35,583 bases of DNA. Origin: Actinomycetota bacterium. GTDB taxonomy: Bacteria; Actinomycetota; Thermoleophilia; Gaiellales; Gaiellaceae. The stretch lies in NCBI GenBank assembly GCA_013695385.1, contig JACDAN010000175.1, positions 1 to 35,583 of the forward strand. The letters are read 5' to 3'. The position numbers and the translations under genes were made by a program. The notes under the pieces are model-generated. The model searched no databases. It was given only the letters and a program-made list of their open reading frames with translations, and had not been told where the DNA came from. Shown in pieces: positions 22,212 to 29,553 of the stretch (position 1 is its first letter; each line of letters starts with the position of its first letter).

Positions 22212-23239
22212 CTGGATCGCGATTCGTGTCACGCGAGCGGGCGAGAAGCGCTACCGCGTCGAGTACCGCCTTGGTGGCCGCGAGGCTCCGACCCGCTACG
22301 CCGGTTCGTTCAAGACGAAGCGCGAGGCGCTCGCCCGCAAGGCGTACGTCGCCGGTGAGCTTGCCGCGCTGCGCATCCCCGAGCTCGCGACGCTCGAGCT
22401 GAAGCCGTCGTCGACGGTGGCCGCTGCCTGCGAGCGCTGGCAGGCGTCCCGTGTCGACGTTGCCGAGGCGACCGCGATCCAGCATCGAACGGCGGTCAAC
22501 CGGGCGCTGCCGATCCTCGGCGCCCGCCGCGTTGACGAGGTCAGCGCCCAGGACGTCGCCGATCTCGTCGCCGCCCTGCACGCTGCGGGCAAGGCTCGCG
22601 AGTCGATCCGCAAGACAAAGACCGCGCTCGGAATGGTCTTCGACCACGCCGGCGTGAGCCCCAATCCGGCCCGTCATCCGAGCGTGAAGCTTCCGCGGGA
22701 AGAGGCCGAGGAGCCGAGCCCGCCCCCCGGCCGCTCACCTGGAGGCCGTCTACCGGCTGCTGCCGACGAAGCACCGCCTGCCGTTCCTGTTTCTCGACTG
22801 GTCTGGTGCTCGCGTGAGCGCGATCGACCTGACGCTCGTCGGCGACTACGACGAGCAGCGTCGGCGCATCCGGCTCCGGAAGGCGACGACGAAGACGCGG
22901 GCGGCGCTCTGGATCGAGCTGCATCCCGTGCTCGCCGATGCGCTCGAGCAGGAGCTGGGGCCGCGTGAAGACCGCGACCCCGGTCGGCGGCTGTTCGCGG
23001 GGAGCGGCGCCGATGCGCTGCGCACGTCGATCGCGAAGGCGTGTCGGGCGGCTGCGATTCCGCTGTTCAGCCCGCATGACCTGCGGCACCGCCGCGTCAG
23101 CCTGCTCCACCTTCGCGGGGTTCCGTGGGCGCGGATCGGCGAGCAGGTAGGCCAGCGCAACCTCGCGGTGACCGCGAACACCTACAGCCACGTGCTCGCC
23201 GACGAGCGTGAGCTCGACTACGCGGAGCTGCTCGCGTGA
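22201..23239 (+). pseudogene. Tyrosine recombinase (integrase), one-base frameshift in a C run
   Basis: Starts at GTG 22201. Residues about 1-60 resemble the arm-binding domain (YRVEYRLGGREAPTRYAGSF), about 65-165 the core-binding SAM-like domain (VAAACERWQASRVDVAEATA, then DEVSAQDVADLVAAL). Near 22727, in GCCCGCCCCCC, the frame must shift by one base: PSPPP is then followed by AAHLEAVYRLLPTKHRLPFL in the other frame. The catalytic domain is otherwise complete, with Arg in WSGARVSAI, HxxR in SPHDLRHR and the nucleophile Tyr in ANTYSHV. Removing one C restores about 345 residues. It lies 84 bp from the right att copy. Real mutation or a homopolymer error are both possible. Confidence 0.8.
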
Positions 23240-23269
23240 GTTCGAGAATCGAGTCGGCGAGGCTCGCCT

Positions 23270-23295
23270 GGTGCCTACCCCGGTGCCACCCCCGG
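23270..23295. repeat. Right copy of 26-bp terminal repeat
   Basis: Matches 13513-13538 at 25 of 26 bases and lies between the integrase stop and the 20-bp att copy, the place expected for an integrase arm site. Confidence 0.7.
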
Positions 23296-23323
23296 CGTCA
23301 AAAACTGCCGATTAGCAGGCTGC

Positions 23324-23343
23324 TTCGAGCCCAGTACCGCCCA
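23324..23343. repeat. 20-bp copy of tRNA-Val 3' end (right attachment site)
   Basis: TTCGAGCCCAGTACCGCCCA is identical to 11342-11361 and to the end of the 13393-13435 repeat. It marks the right limit of element 2. Confidence 0.85.
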
Positions 23344-23351
23344 TCACGGAA

Positions 23352-23369
23352 GGCGCTGGAAACAGCGCT
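23352..23369 (+). terminator. Hairpin with GAAA loop just outside the right att site
   Basis: GCGCTG-GAAA-CAGCGC, plus a flanking G-T pair. If the tRNA site was originally intact, this hairpin would have followed the tRNA gene and served as its terminator before insertion. There is no T tract. Confidence 0.4.
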
Positions 23370-23528
23370 CCCTAGCAGACGCGGAACTTCGAGATCGGCC
23401 TCTTCTGGCAGCGACCGACTACTTCGGGAGGAGCGGCGTGCGAGCGCGGTCGCAGAACCTCCTCGGGAGGCGTTCGGCGCACCGGCCTCAGGAATCGATC
23501 CTGCGTTCCCTGTGGAAGGAGGAACATC

Positions 23529-23762
23529 ATGCGGACACGTTTTGTCGCTTTGATAGCCACGACAGGTCTGCTCGCACTACCGGCTGCTCCCGCCGTCGCG
23601 GGAAACCCGTCGTGCGTCGGCCAGTATGCGTCGACGAACGCGCAGCAGGCCGGCGCAGCTTTTGGAGCCGACATCAGCTTCGGAGCGCAGTTTGCGAACC
23701 AGCCGAACTTCGGCGCGGGCGTCGTCGCTCCCTATGCACATCTGCAGCGTGACGCCTGTTAG
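23529..23762 (+). CDS. Small secreted protein with two cysteines
   Basis: A 77-residue precursor. The start is supported by GGAAGGAGG about 6 nt upstream. A clear signal peptide (RTRFVALIATTGLLALPAAP, cleavage after AVA) leaves about 52 residues. The mature part, GNPSCVGQYASTNAQQAGAA onwards, has one Cys near each end (SCVGQ and the C-terminal RDAC), which could form a disulfide, and a Gly/Ala/Phe-rich middle. It lies just outside the element's right end. The family is not recognised. Confidence 0.75.
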   Translation: MRTRFVALIATTGLLALPAAPAVAGNPSCVGQYASTNAQQAGAAFGADISFGAQFANQPNFGAGVVAPYAHLQRDAC

Positions 23763-23844
23763 TGAACGCGCTAGCTGGCCAAGCGAGAGCGAACACATCG
23801 ATGCGAATCGGAGGCGGACCAGCCAACACGGAGGGAGGGCTCGA

Positions 23845-24326
23845 ATGAGGAAGCTGATTCTGGTCGCGGCGGCGATCGCCGCGGTCGCGGGCGGCGGGAT
23901 GGCGCTCGCAAGTCATGTGCAGGAGGTCGATCCGGCGACCGTGCCGCCGGGATTCCTGGCGGCGCACAACCGCGTGTCCGACGTGCCCGTCTCCGCATTC
24001 GCGCGGGCAGCTGCGGCCGACGGGGCGGAGGTGACGGTTCAGCACATCCGACTCGTGGCGAACCAGCGGATCCCATGGCACACGCATCCGGGGCCGGTGT
24101 TCGTGCTCGTCGAGCGGGGAGCGTTCACATACGAGTACGCGCAGGGAACCAGGTGCATCCGGACGACCTACGAGGCCGGCTCAGGGTTCGTCGACCCCGG
24201 CTTCGGCGAGGTGCACCAGGCGGCCGCCGGCCCCGCGGGAGCGGAGATCTACGCCGTCACGTGCTCCCGCCCGGCAGCGCGAATCAACTCATCCCGACGG
24301 CTCCGGACCCGGACTGCACCTCCTGA
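23845..24326 (+). pseudogene. Secreted cupin, frameshifted near the C terminus
   Basis: Starts at ATG 23845 with GAGGGAGGG upstream. A signal peptide (KLILVAAAIAAVAGGGMALA) is followed by a cupin with VNQ-type strand IRLVANQRIPWHTHPGPVFV, carrying the HTH metal motif, and a second strand block with VDPGFGEVHQAAAG. After EIYAVT near 24258 the frame goes wrong; one missing base restores LPPGSANQLIPTAPDPDC and a stop at 24324-24326. In the present frame it runs on as a basic tail. The last about 20 residues are therefore affected, and the metal site is intact. The cupin is extracellular; its ligand is unknown. Confidence 0.7.
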
Positions 24327-24410
24327 GGTGACGCAGGCGCGGAGCCGACGCAATTCACGAGTAGCCGGCTCGGTGGGTTCGAGCCGAGGTCGTCGAACGG
24401 GCTCAGACAC

Positions 24411-24875
24411 CTACTCGGAAATGGCCACGATCGCGTCGATGATGACCGGGACGTCGAGCGGCGAAGGCCCTTGCCCTGGCGCGGAGCGGGCGTGCCGCCC
24501 GGCCTCACCCCAGATCTCGATGATCAGGTCGCTGAAGCCGTTCACAACCTTCGCGTTGTCGTGGAATTCCGGGGCACTCTGGACGTAGCCGACGGCCCGC
24601 AGCCAGCTCGTGACCCGGTCGAGATCCCCGAGCTCGTGTTTGAGCGAGGCAATGATCGAAAGCGCAGCCAGCCGCGCTGCCTCATACCCTTCTTCGACGG
24701 TCAAATCGCGGCCAACGACACCCTGGACGAGAACCGTCGAGCCGTCGATTGCAGGGTGCCCCGAGATGTAGGCGAGGCCGCCGTAGACGTTGACCAGCTT
24801 GAAGTTGCCCGGAGGAAGCATCGGTGCGGGCAGCGCCAGTCCCAGATCTTCGATGCGCGCCTCGATCCGGCTCAT
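24411..24875 (-). CDS. RidA (YjgF/YER057c) family protein
   Basis: A 154-residue member of the longer RidA subfamily: GNFKLVNVYGGLAYISGHPA, then VVGRDLTVEEGYEAARLAAL, and TSWLRAVGYVQSAPEFHDNA with VVNGFSDLIIEIWGEAGRHA. Canonical RidA hydrolyses 2-aminoacrylate and related enamines or imines. In place of the catalytic Arg before the C-terminal Glu of RidA, this protein reads GEAGRHARSA, so the Arg may be present but enzyme activity is not assured. Cytosolic. A TATCCT box lies 6 nt before the ATG, with no ribosome binding site. Confidence 0.88.
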   Translation of the reverse strand: MSRIEARIEDLGLALPAPMLPPGNFKLVNVYGGLAYISGHPAIDGSTVLVQGVVGRDLTVEEGYEAARLAALSIIASLKHELGDLDRVTSWLRAVGYVQSAPEFHDNAKVVNGFSDLIIEIWGEAGRHARSAPGQGPSPLDVPVIIDAIVAISE

Positions 24876-24881
24876 ACGGCG

Positions 24882-24887
24882 AGGATA
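24882..24887 (-). promoter_or_regulatory. Candidate -10 box (TATCCT) for leaderless ridA-family gene
   Basis: On the minus strand TATCCT ends 6 nt before the ATG at 24875, matching the spacing seen at five other genes in the window. Confidence 0.45.
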
Positions 24888-25075
24888 ACTCTCCCGTCCC
24901 GGGCTACCAAGTCGACTCTTCGGGGATCTGACGGACGCGGGCCTGGTCGGAGACGAGCGTTCTTTGGGTAGGTGATGAACGTCCTAGACGGTGAGTTTCA
25001 GTTCTCGCGCTCGGAGTTCGACTGCACCTGAGGGTGGGTTGGGGGGTACCGTCTTCGGCGCCACTGACACCTCCT

Positions 25076-25124
25076 CGCTAGCATCGCCGGGGTGCGCGTC
25101 GCCAACTCTCCGAGGACGCGTTAG
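25076..25124 (+). promoter_or_regulatory. Promoter-like 13-mer followed by a 10-codon leaderless uORF
   Basis: CGCTAGCATCGCC (25076-25088) is identical to the sequence before pcrA and contains TAGCAT. A GTG 7 nt later (25092) opens a 10-codon frame ending at TAG 25122-25124, 10 nt before the ATG of the next gene. It could be a leader peptide or chance. Confidence 0.3.
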
Positions 25125-25134
25125 CCGTCTCGTC

Positions 25135-26094
25135 ATGCTCGACCGCCGCCTACTCCTCCTCTCCTACTTCGAGCCGGACGACGTTCCGAAGCTGATTCGT
25201 GCCGTCCGCGCGACGGCGACGCCGGCCGGCACCCGGATCTACGTCGGCAGCTACGGGGTCAACGCGCCCGTGGCCCGGCAGGTACAGGAGTTGAAGCGCG
25301 GCCTGTACGCGCCCATGTTTCCCATCAAGCCGACCTCGTTCTGGAACCGGCGCAGGGTCGACGGAGCCCACGACCCACGGTACGAGGGCAAGCTGCCGTC
25401 GCTCCCATCGCTCCTGGGACTGCCCTCGAGGGATCGGCTTGCCTGGGGGAGGGAACTGGGGCGACGGTTCCGCGACGAGATGCGGATCGCAGAGGAGGAG
25501 GGGGTCCGAGTCGACGCTTGGCAGTTCGACGAGCTCGTCTCGGAGCTCAGTGGGAAGGATGGGCGACGATGGCGCGACTTCACCCGGGGCGCCCTCCACG
25601 GCCTCAATCTTGGACGCCCGGAGTTCAGCGACGGGCCGCGGGTCGGCTTCGTCTGGGCGTCGCTTCCGGCCCTCCAAATTGCGCGCCTCCCGGTCGACTC
25701 GGAGCTCGGAGCGTTCTGGCGAGCCCTGGCGAGCGCCACGTTCCGGCTGGTCGGCGAGGAGTACCCGGTGTTCGCCGGGAACCCCGCGGACGCGGCGCGG
25801 GCGAATGCGGCCGAGTACCGGCTCTTGGCCGGCTCCCGCGGCACGATCCGCCGTGAGCTCGCCGCCCGCTACATGGTCGGGATGACACCGGGGTGGCACC
25901 TGGCCCGTGGGCTCCGGGGCAACACGTCTCACTGGCCGCGCGCCCAGGTCAACCGCTGGCGCGCGAAGTTCGTGGACGAGCGCGAGCAAATCGGATCGGC
26001 GGGGTTCGGCGCGTACCACTTCAGGTTCGAGAACAGCTCGGAGCAGGTGATGAAAGACACTCTCGCCGGCCTCGCCCGGGGCCTAGATGGGTGA
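25135..26094 (+). CDS. Unrecognised 319-residue cytosolic protein
   Basis: The ATG at 25135 opens on MLDRRLLLLSYFEPDDVPKL; the longer frame from 24991 adds a low-complexity stretch that does not look coding. The pattern of short strands and helices (TRIYVGSYGVNAPVARQVQE, VRVDAWQFDELVSELSG, RVGFVWASLPALQIARL) hints at an alpha/beta, perhaps TIM-barrel-like fold with acidic residues at strand ends, as in glycosidase-like proteins. A conserved-looking tail is WRAKFVDEREQIGSAGFGAY. No signal peptide or membrane helix. Its last codons and stop lie inside the left arm of the inverted repeat at 26081-26310. I cannot assign a function. Confidence 0.75.
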   Translation: MLDRRLLLLSYFEPDDVPKLIRAVRATATPAGTRIYVGSYGVNAPVARQVQELKRGLYAPMFPIKPTSFWNRRRVDGAHDPRYEGKLPSLPSLLGLPSRDRLAWGRELGRRFRDEMRIAEEEGVRVDAWQFDELVSELSGKDGRRWRDFTRGALHGLNLGRPEFSDGPRVGFVWASLPALQIARLPVDSELGAFWRALASATFRLVGEEYPVFAGNPADAARANAAEYRLLAGSRGTIRRELAARYMVGMTPGWHLARGLRGNTSHWPRAQVNRWRAKFVDEREQIGSAGFGAYHFRFENSSEQVMKDTLAGLARGLDG

Positions 26095-26310
26095 TGCCAT
26101 GAGATCGTTCGTTCCGGGGCGCGAGCTGGCCGCTCTGGGGCGCGGCGTCAGGCCGGTGGCGATGCTGGCAGCATCGGTGGCGGACTGGCGACGTCGAAGC
26201 GGACGGTCGTGGGCGGGCGCCGCCAAGGCGCCCGGCTGGGGCCGGGAGCGGCCCAGACGCGTCAGATCGTCCATCCGGACGCGCGAGATCGTGGCATCAC
26301 CCATTTAGCC
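26081..26310. repeat. 230-bp unit with 19-bp terminal inverted repeats and internal hairpins
   Basis: Left arm 26081-26099 (GCCTAGATGGGTGATGCCA) and right arm 26292-26310 (its inverted copy) match at 17 of 19 positions; the inner 13 bp, ATGGGTGATGCCA, are perfect. Inside lie CGATGCT-GGC-AGCATCG (26160-26176) and GGGCGCC-GCCAA-GGCGCCC (26215-26233). The convergent genes on both sides terminate inside the arms: TGA 26092-26094 on plus, and TAA at 26305-26307 on minus. It could be a miniature inverted-repeat element or an extended bidirectional terminator. Confidence 0.65.
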
Positions 26311-27453
26311 TGAGAAGGCTCGGCGGAGCCGCTCGAGCCCGGTGTCCAGCTGGTCGTCGGTCACTGCGAGGGAGAGCCGGGCCCTGCCTGCACCCGACGG
26401 GCCGAACCCCTCCCCGGGCGCGAGCGCGATCCGAGACTCCGTGAGCAGACGCTCGACGGTGACGCCCTCCGGAAGCTCGAGCCAGACGTAGAAGCTCCCC
26501 TCACAGACGGGTCGTTCGATTGCGCACCCGTCGAGCACTTCGAAGACCCGGTCGCGACGCGCCTGATAGCGGTCGCGTCGCTCGAAGACCGAGTCCTGCG
26601 GGCCGGTGAGCGCGGCGATGCCCGCCTCCTGCACGGCGGTGAAGATTCCGGCTCGGGTGTGATCCTGGAGGAGGTCCAACCGCTCGACGATCTCGGAGTT
26701 GCCCACGACGAAGCCGAGGCGCCACCCGGCCATCCCGTAGGTCTTCGACATCGAGAACATCTCCACGCCCACGTCCTTTGCGCCCGGCGTGGCGAGGAAG
26801 CTCTCGGGGCTGCGCTCGTCGAACACGAGATCACCGTAGGCAAGGTCGTGCACGACGGCGGCCCCGGTCTGCTCCGCGAACGAGACCGCGTCGGCGAACG
26901 TCCCCGGCGGAGCCACGACCGCGCACGGATTGGAGGGATAGTTCAGGTAGACGGCGGCGATGTCGTCCCGAGGCGCCTCGTCGAAAGCCGGCGCCCATCC
27001 GGACGCAGGATCGAGCCGGAGGCCCACGAGCCTGGCCGCGGCGAGTGCGACGCCGGACGGGTAGTCGGGGTAGCCCGGGTCGGGGAGCAGAATCGTGTTG
27101 CCGCGCTCCGCGAGCACCAGCGCGAGCTCGACGAGCGCGGTCTTCGTCCCGGGGACGACGGCGACTTCCGTCTCCGGGTCGAGCTCCACGCCGTAGAGCG
27201 ACCGGTAGCGCTCGGCGATTGCCACACGGAGCTCGGGGAGGCCTCGAAACGGCGGATACCCGTGGGCCTGCGGCTCACTGGCAGCAGTCGCCAGACGCTC
27301 GACCACATGCCGGGGTGGGCCTACTTCCGGGTTTCCACGGCCGAGGTCGATGAGTGGCTCGCCGCTGCCTCGAGCCGCCTCCGACACTCGGGCGAGCAGG
27401 GCGGTGAAGTATTGAGGTGGAAGCCGGTCGAGTCTCGCCGGCCGTGGACGCAC
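26305..27453 (-). CDS. Class I/II PLP-dependent aminotransferase
   Basis: A 382-residue fold-type I aminotransferase. The start is taken as GTG 27453 (VRPRPARLDRLPPQYF), leaving a 10-bp gap to the upstream gene; the ATG at 27522 would overlap it. Motifs: IDLGRGNPEVGPP near the N terminus, VVPGTKTALVELAL for phosphate binding, YLNYPSNPCAVVA, VVHDLAYGDLVFDE with the PLP-contacting Asp and Tyr, the lysine loop FSMSKTYGMAGWRLGFVVG, and the substrate carboxylate Arg in GRARLSLA. The sequence resembles aspartate or LL-diaminopimelate aminotransferases; the substrate is not assigned. Downstream it ends in the inverted-repeat unit. Confidence 0.92.
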   Translation of the reverse strand: MRPRPARLDRLPPQYFTALLARVSEAARGSGEPLIDLGRGNPEVGPPRHVVERLATAASEPQAHGYPPFRGLPELRVAIAERYRSLYGVELDPETEVAVVPGTKTALVELALVLAERGNTILLPDPGYPDYPSGVALAAARLVGLRLDPASGWAPAFDEAPRDDIAAVYLNYPSNPCAVVAPPGTFADAVSFAEQTGAAVVHDLAYGDLVFDERSPESFLATPGAKDVGVEMFSMSKTYGMAGWRLGFVVGNSEIVERLDLLQDHTRAGIFTAVQEAGIAALTGPQDSVFERRDRYQARRDRVFEVLDGCAIERPVCEGSFYVWLELPEGVTVERLLTESRIALAPGEGFGPSGAGRARLSLAVTDDQLDTGLERLRRAFSG

Positions 27454-27463
27454 CTCGCGGATC

Positions 27464-28081
27464 CTAGTGCGGGAGGAGCGCCTGCACGATCCGGCCGGTG
27501 ACATCGTCGCGGTCTTCGACACGGACTACGAGTCTCGGTCCGCGGTTCGACTCCCGGCTGTCAAAGGTGAGCTCACGTGCGCCGCGTGTGGTGATCGCCA
27601 GGCTGATGTCCTCGTCCCCGCTCACCAGTGAGGTGACCTCGACGGCGCTCCAGATGCCCTGGCGCACGGGCTTCGACGACGCATAGCGCAGCGAGAAGCG
27701 CGGCGCGTTCGAGTAGGTGAGGCCGGCTTCCCGCCAGCGGTGCTCGTCGACTCGTCGCACTTCGTAGCTCGTGCGCCTCGCCCGGCTTGTATGGAGGAGG
27801 AGGATCACGCTCGCCACGTTGCTCGTGAGCTTGCCGGGGTGAAAGCGCAGGTAGGTGGTCGCGACCGGCGAGCTGTTCACTCGGAGCACTTTCGCGCGGC
27901 CGTAGTTTGCGCGGGGCAGCGAAGCGGTGACATACGTGTCGGCCACTGGCTTGAACGCACGGATCTTGGCCGGAGGGTCGGTTGCGGCCGGCGCCTGGCC
28001 GGTCAGGGCCACGGTCGTGACCGTTCCGGCCGCGAGCAGCCTCCAGCCGTACCTAGTCCGTGCGGGCTCTTGGGAACGCAT
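27464..28081 (-). CDS. Secreted DNRLRE/CBM96-like domain protein
   Basis: A 205-residue exported protein. Signal peptide: RYGWRLLAAGTVTTVALTGQ with cleavage around APAAT. The mature part is a single beta-sandwich of the DNRLRE/CBM96 type: KPVADTYVTASLPRANYGRA, then VLRVNSSPVATTYLRFHPG, VASVILLLHTSRARRTSYEV, WREAGLTYSNAP and IWSAVEVTSLVSG, ending GPRLVVRVED. Such modules bind polysaccharide or act as spacers in surface proteins; here the module stands alone. It is 10 bp upstream of the aminotransferase and co-directional, but no functional link is apparent. Confidence 0.8.
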   Translation of the reverse strand: MRSQEPARTRYGWRLLAAGTVTTVALTGQAPAATDPPAKIRAFKPVADTYVTASLPRANYGRAKVLRVNSSPVATTYLRFHPGKLTSNVASVILLLHTSRARRTSYEVRRVDEHRWREAGLTYSNAPRFSLRYASSKPVRQGIWSAVEVTSLVSGDEDISLAITTRGARELTFDSRESNRGPRLVVRVEDRDDVTGRIVQALLPH

Positions 28082-28150
28082 GCCTGTTCGACCTCATGAG
28101 AGGTCTACTCCAAGTAGCCCCCAGGGGAGCTGAACCCTTACGAGCCCGAG

Positions 28151-29461
28151 CTAGCTTGCGGCCGGGATGCGTCCGGCTGGGACCTGCACGGCCATCGCCT
28201 TCTTCAGCACGGCGAGTGCCTCGTCGGCCCGGCCCTCGGCTTCGTGAAGCGCGGCCAGCTTGCCGTACAGCTCGAGGAGATAACGGTCGGAGTCAGCCTC
28301 GAGCTTCTCGGCGGCCTCCTCGTAGAAAGTCCGCGCCTGCCCTGTGTCGCCAAGGAGCTCGTAGATCTCACCGAGCAGCGCGAGGCCGCGGCCGGCGTCG
28401 TTGGAAGCAGCGTCAGCCAGGGCGCGGGTGCTTTCAGAGGCCAGCTGCCTGGCCTCGTCACGGCGGTTCACCTGAACGAGCGCCCGCGCCCTCTCGAGCT
28501 GGAAGAGGGCGATCTCGAGCTTGCTTCCACCCGCTTCGATCAGGGGCAAACCGCGGTCGATGAGATCCAGCGCCTCCGCGGGGTTTCCGCGGTCGAGCTC
28601 GACGTGGGCCAGGAGCTGGTGCGCGCGAGCCGCATACTGGGTGTGCTCGGTCAGCTCCAGGAGCGCGAGTGCCTTCCGGGCGCAGCCCGCCGCGGTCGAA
28701 GCGTTGCCGCGCAATGCATGGAGCCGCGACTGGGACCAGTAGATGCGGGCGCGAAAAAGAGGGTCGGCAGCGTGGGGGGCATGCTCGACGGTCTTCTGCA
28801 GCAGCTCCTCTGCCTCCGAGAACTCCCCCGCGTCGATGTATGCGTTCGCGAGCAGCACGCCGAAACGGACGGTCTCGATCGAGTCTCCCCGCTCCTCCGC
28901 CTCTCGCAGCGCCTGCCGGAAGATCCTGATCGCCGGCGAGTAGTCACCGACCATCGCATGGGAGCGACCGAGGGTGTCCGCGAGCGCCGGCTGTGAGGCC
29001 GCCTCGAGATTCGCGATCCGAAGGGCTTCCTCGAGCAGCTCGATCGCCTTCCGCGGCTCGCCGCGGTCATGGGCGATCTGGCCGAGGCCCGCGAGCGCCC
29101 GTGATCGAATCGCGGTCGTCTGAGCTCCGTCGCTGACCTCGTTGTACAGACGGTCGGCCGCCTCGATGTCGCCCAGCCGGAGCGACACCTCCGCGTCGAG
29201 GAGCTTGCGATCCTCGCCTCCGGCTTCCCTCTCGAGCCCGGTCGCAAGAAAGTCCTCGCTGACCCCCAGCCTCCGGCCCATCTCGCGCAAGAGCTGCAGC
29301 GAGGGGATTCGTTCTCCGGCCTCGATCCGCGAGATGTAGGCCGGAGAGCAGCCGTCGAACGACAGTTGCCTCTGGCTGATGCCGACTCGCTCCCGAGCTC
29401 GGCGAAGGCGCCTGCCTACCGCAGCCGGGTCGTCGACATGAGTTGACTTTCGTCGTGGCAC
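28151..29461 (-). CDS. XRE-family regulator with tetratricopeptide repeats
   Basis: A 436-residue protein from GTG 29461. Residues about 12-75 are the XRE helix-turn-helix (VGRRLRRARERVGISQRQLS, SPAYISRIEAGERIPSLQLL). Residues about 85-430 are TPR helices, for example GDIEAADRLYNEVSDG, PRKAIELLEEALRIANLEAA, GDYSPAIRIFRQALREAEER and GRADEALAVLKKAMAV. The plan is that of actinobacterial peptide- or stress-sensing TPR regulators, in which the repeats bind a ligand or partner. It is cytosolic. TAGGCT lies 6 nt before the GTG with no ribosome binding site, so the mRNA is probably leaderless. No target gene is evident from the neighbourhood. Confidence 0.9.
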   Translation of the reverse strand: MPRRKSTHVDDPAAVGRRLRRARERVGISQRQLSFDGCSPAYISRIEAGERIPSLQLLREMGRRLGVSEDFLATGLEREAGGEDRKLLDAEVSLRLGDIEAADRLYNEVSDGAQTTAIRSRALAGLGQIAHDRGEPRKAIELLEEALRIANLEAASQPALADTLGRSHAMVGDYSPAIRIFRQALREAEERGDSIETVRFGVLLANAYIDAGEFSEAEELLQKTVEHAPHAADPLFRARIYWSQSRLHALRGNASTAAGCARKALALLELTEHTQYAARAHQLLAHVELDRGNPAEALDLIDRGLPLIEAGGSKLEIALFQLERARALVQVNRRDEARQLASESTRALADAASNDAGRGLALLGEIYELLGDTGQARTFYEEAAEKLEADSDRYLLELYGKLAALHEAEGRADEALAVLKKAMAVQVPAGRIPAAS

Positions 29462-29467
29462 GGCAGC

Positions 29468-29473
29468 AGCCTA
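29468..29473 (-). promoter_or_regulatory. Candidate -10 box (TAGGCT) for leaderless XRE-TPR gene
   Basis: On the minus strand TAGGCT ends 6 nt before GTG 29461, the same geometry as at the RidA and MOSC genes. Confidence 0.45.
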
Positions 29474-29553
29474 CCCCCCGATCTGAGGGGTTCGTCGTTT
29501 TCCATTGGCGAGGCCCTCCACGAACGACCCGGAGCGGGCGTGGCGGTCAAGTT

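Larger units (their letters stand above)
13436..23343. mobile_element. Element 2: about 9.9-kb integrative element with tyrosine integrase at its right end
   Basis: Bounded on the left by the 43-bp tRNA repeat (13393-13435) and on the right by a 20-bp copy of the tRNA end (23324-23343). A 26-bp repeat with one mismatch occurs just inside each end (13513-13538 and 23270-23295). The integrase (22201-23239), excisionase-like protein, RepA-like ATPase, ribbon-helix-helix protein and sigma-like protein are typical of an actinobacterial integrative plasmid-like element. Several genes are frame-broken, so it is probably no longer autonomous. No conjugation (FtsK/Tra-like) gene is visible. Confidence 0.75.

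Noticed and set aside
24991-25134. N-terminal extension of the 319-residue protein
   Set aside because: Low-complexity Ser/Gly-rich stretch with a promoter-like site inside it; ATG 25135 is the better start.
26083-26308. Two opposed ORFs of 73 codons, each starting MGDA and ending ASPI
   Set aside because: They are the symmetrical consequence of the inverted repeat, not genes; kept as the repeat finding.
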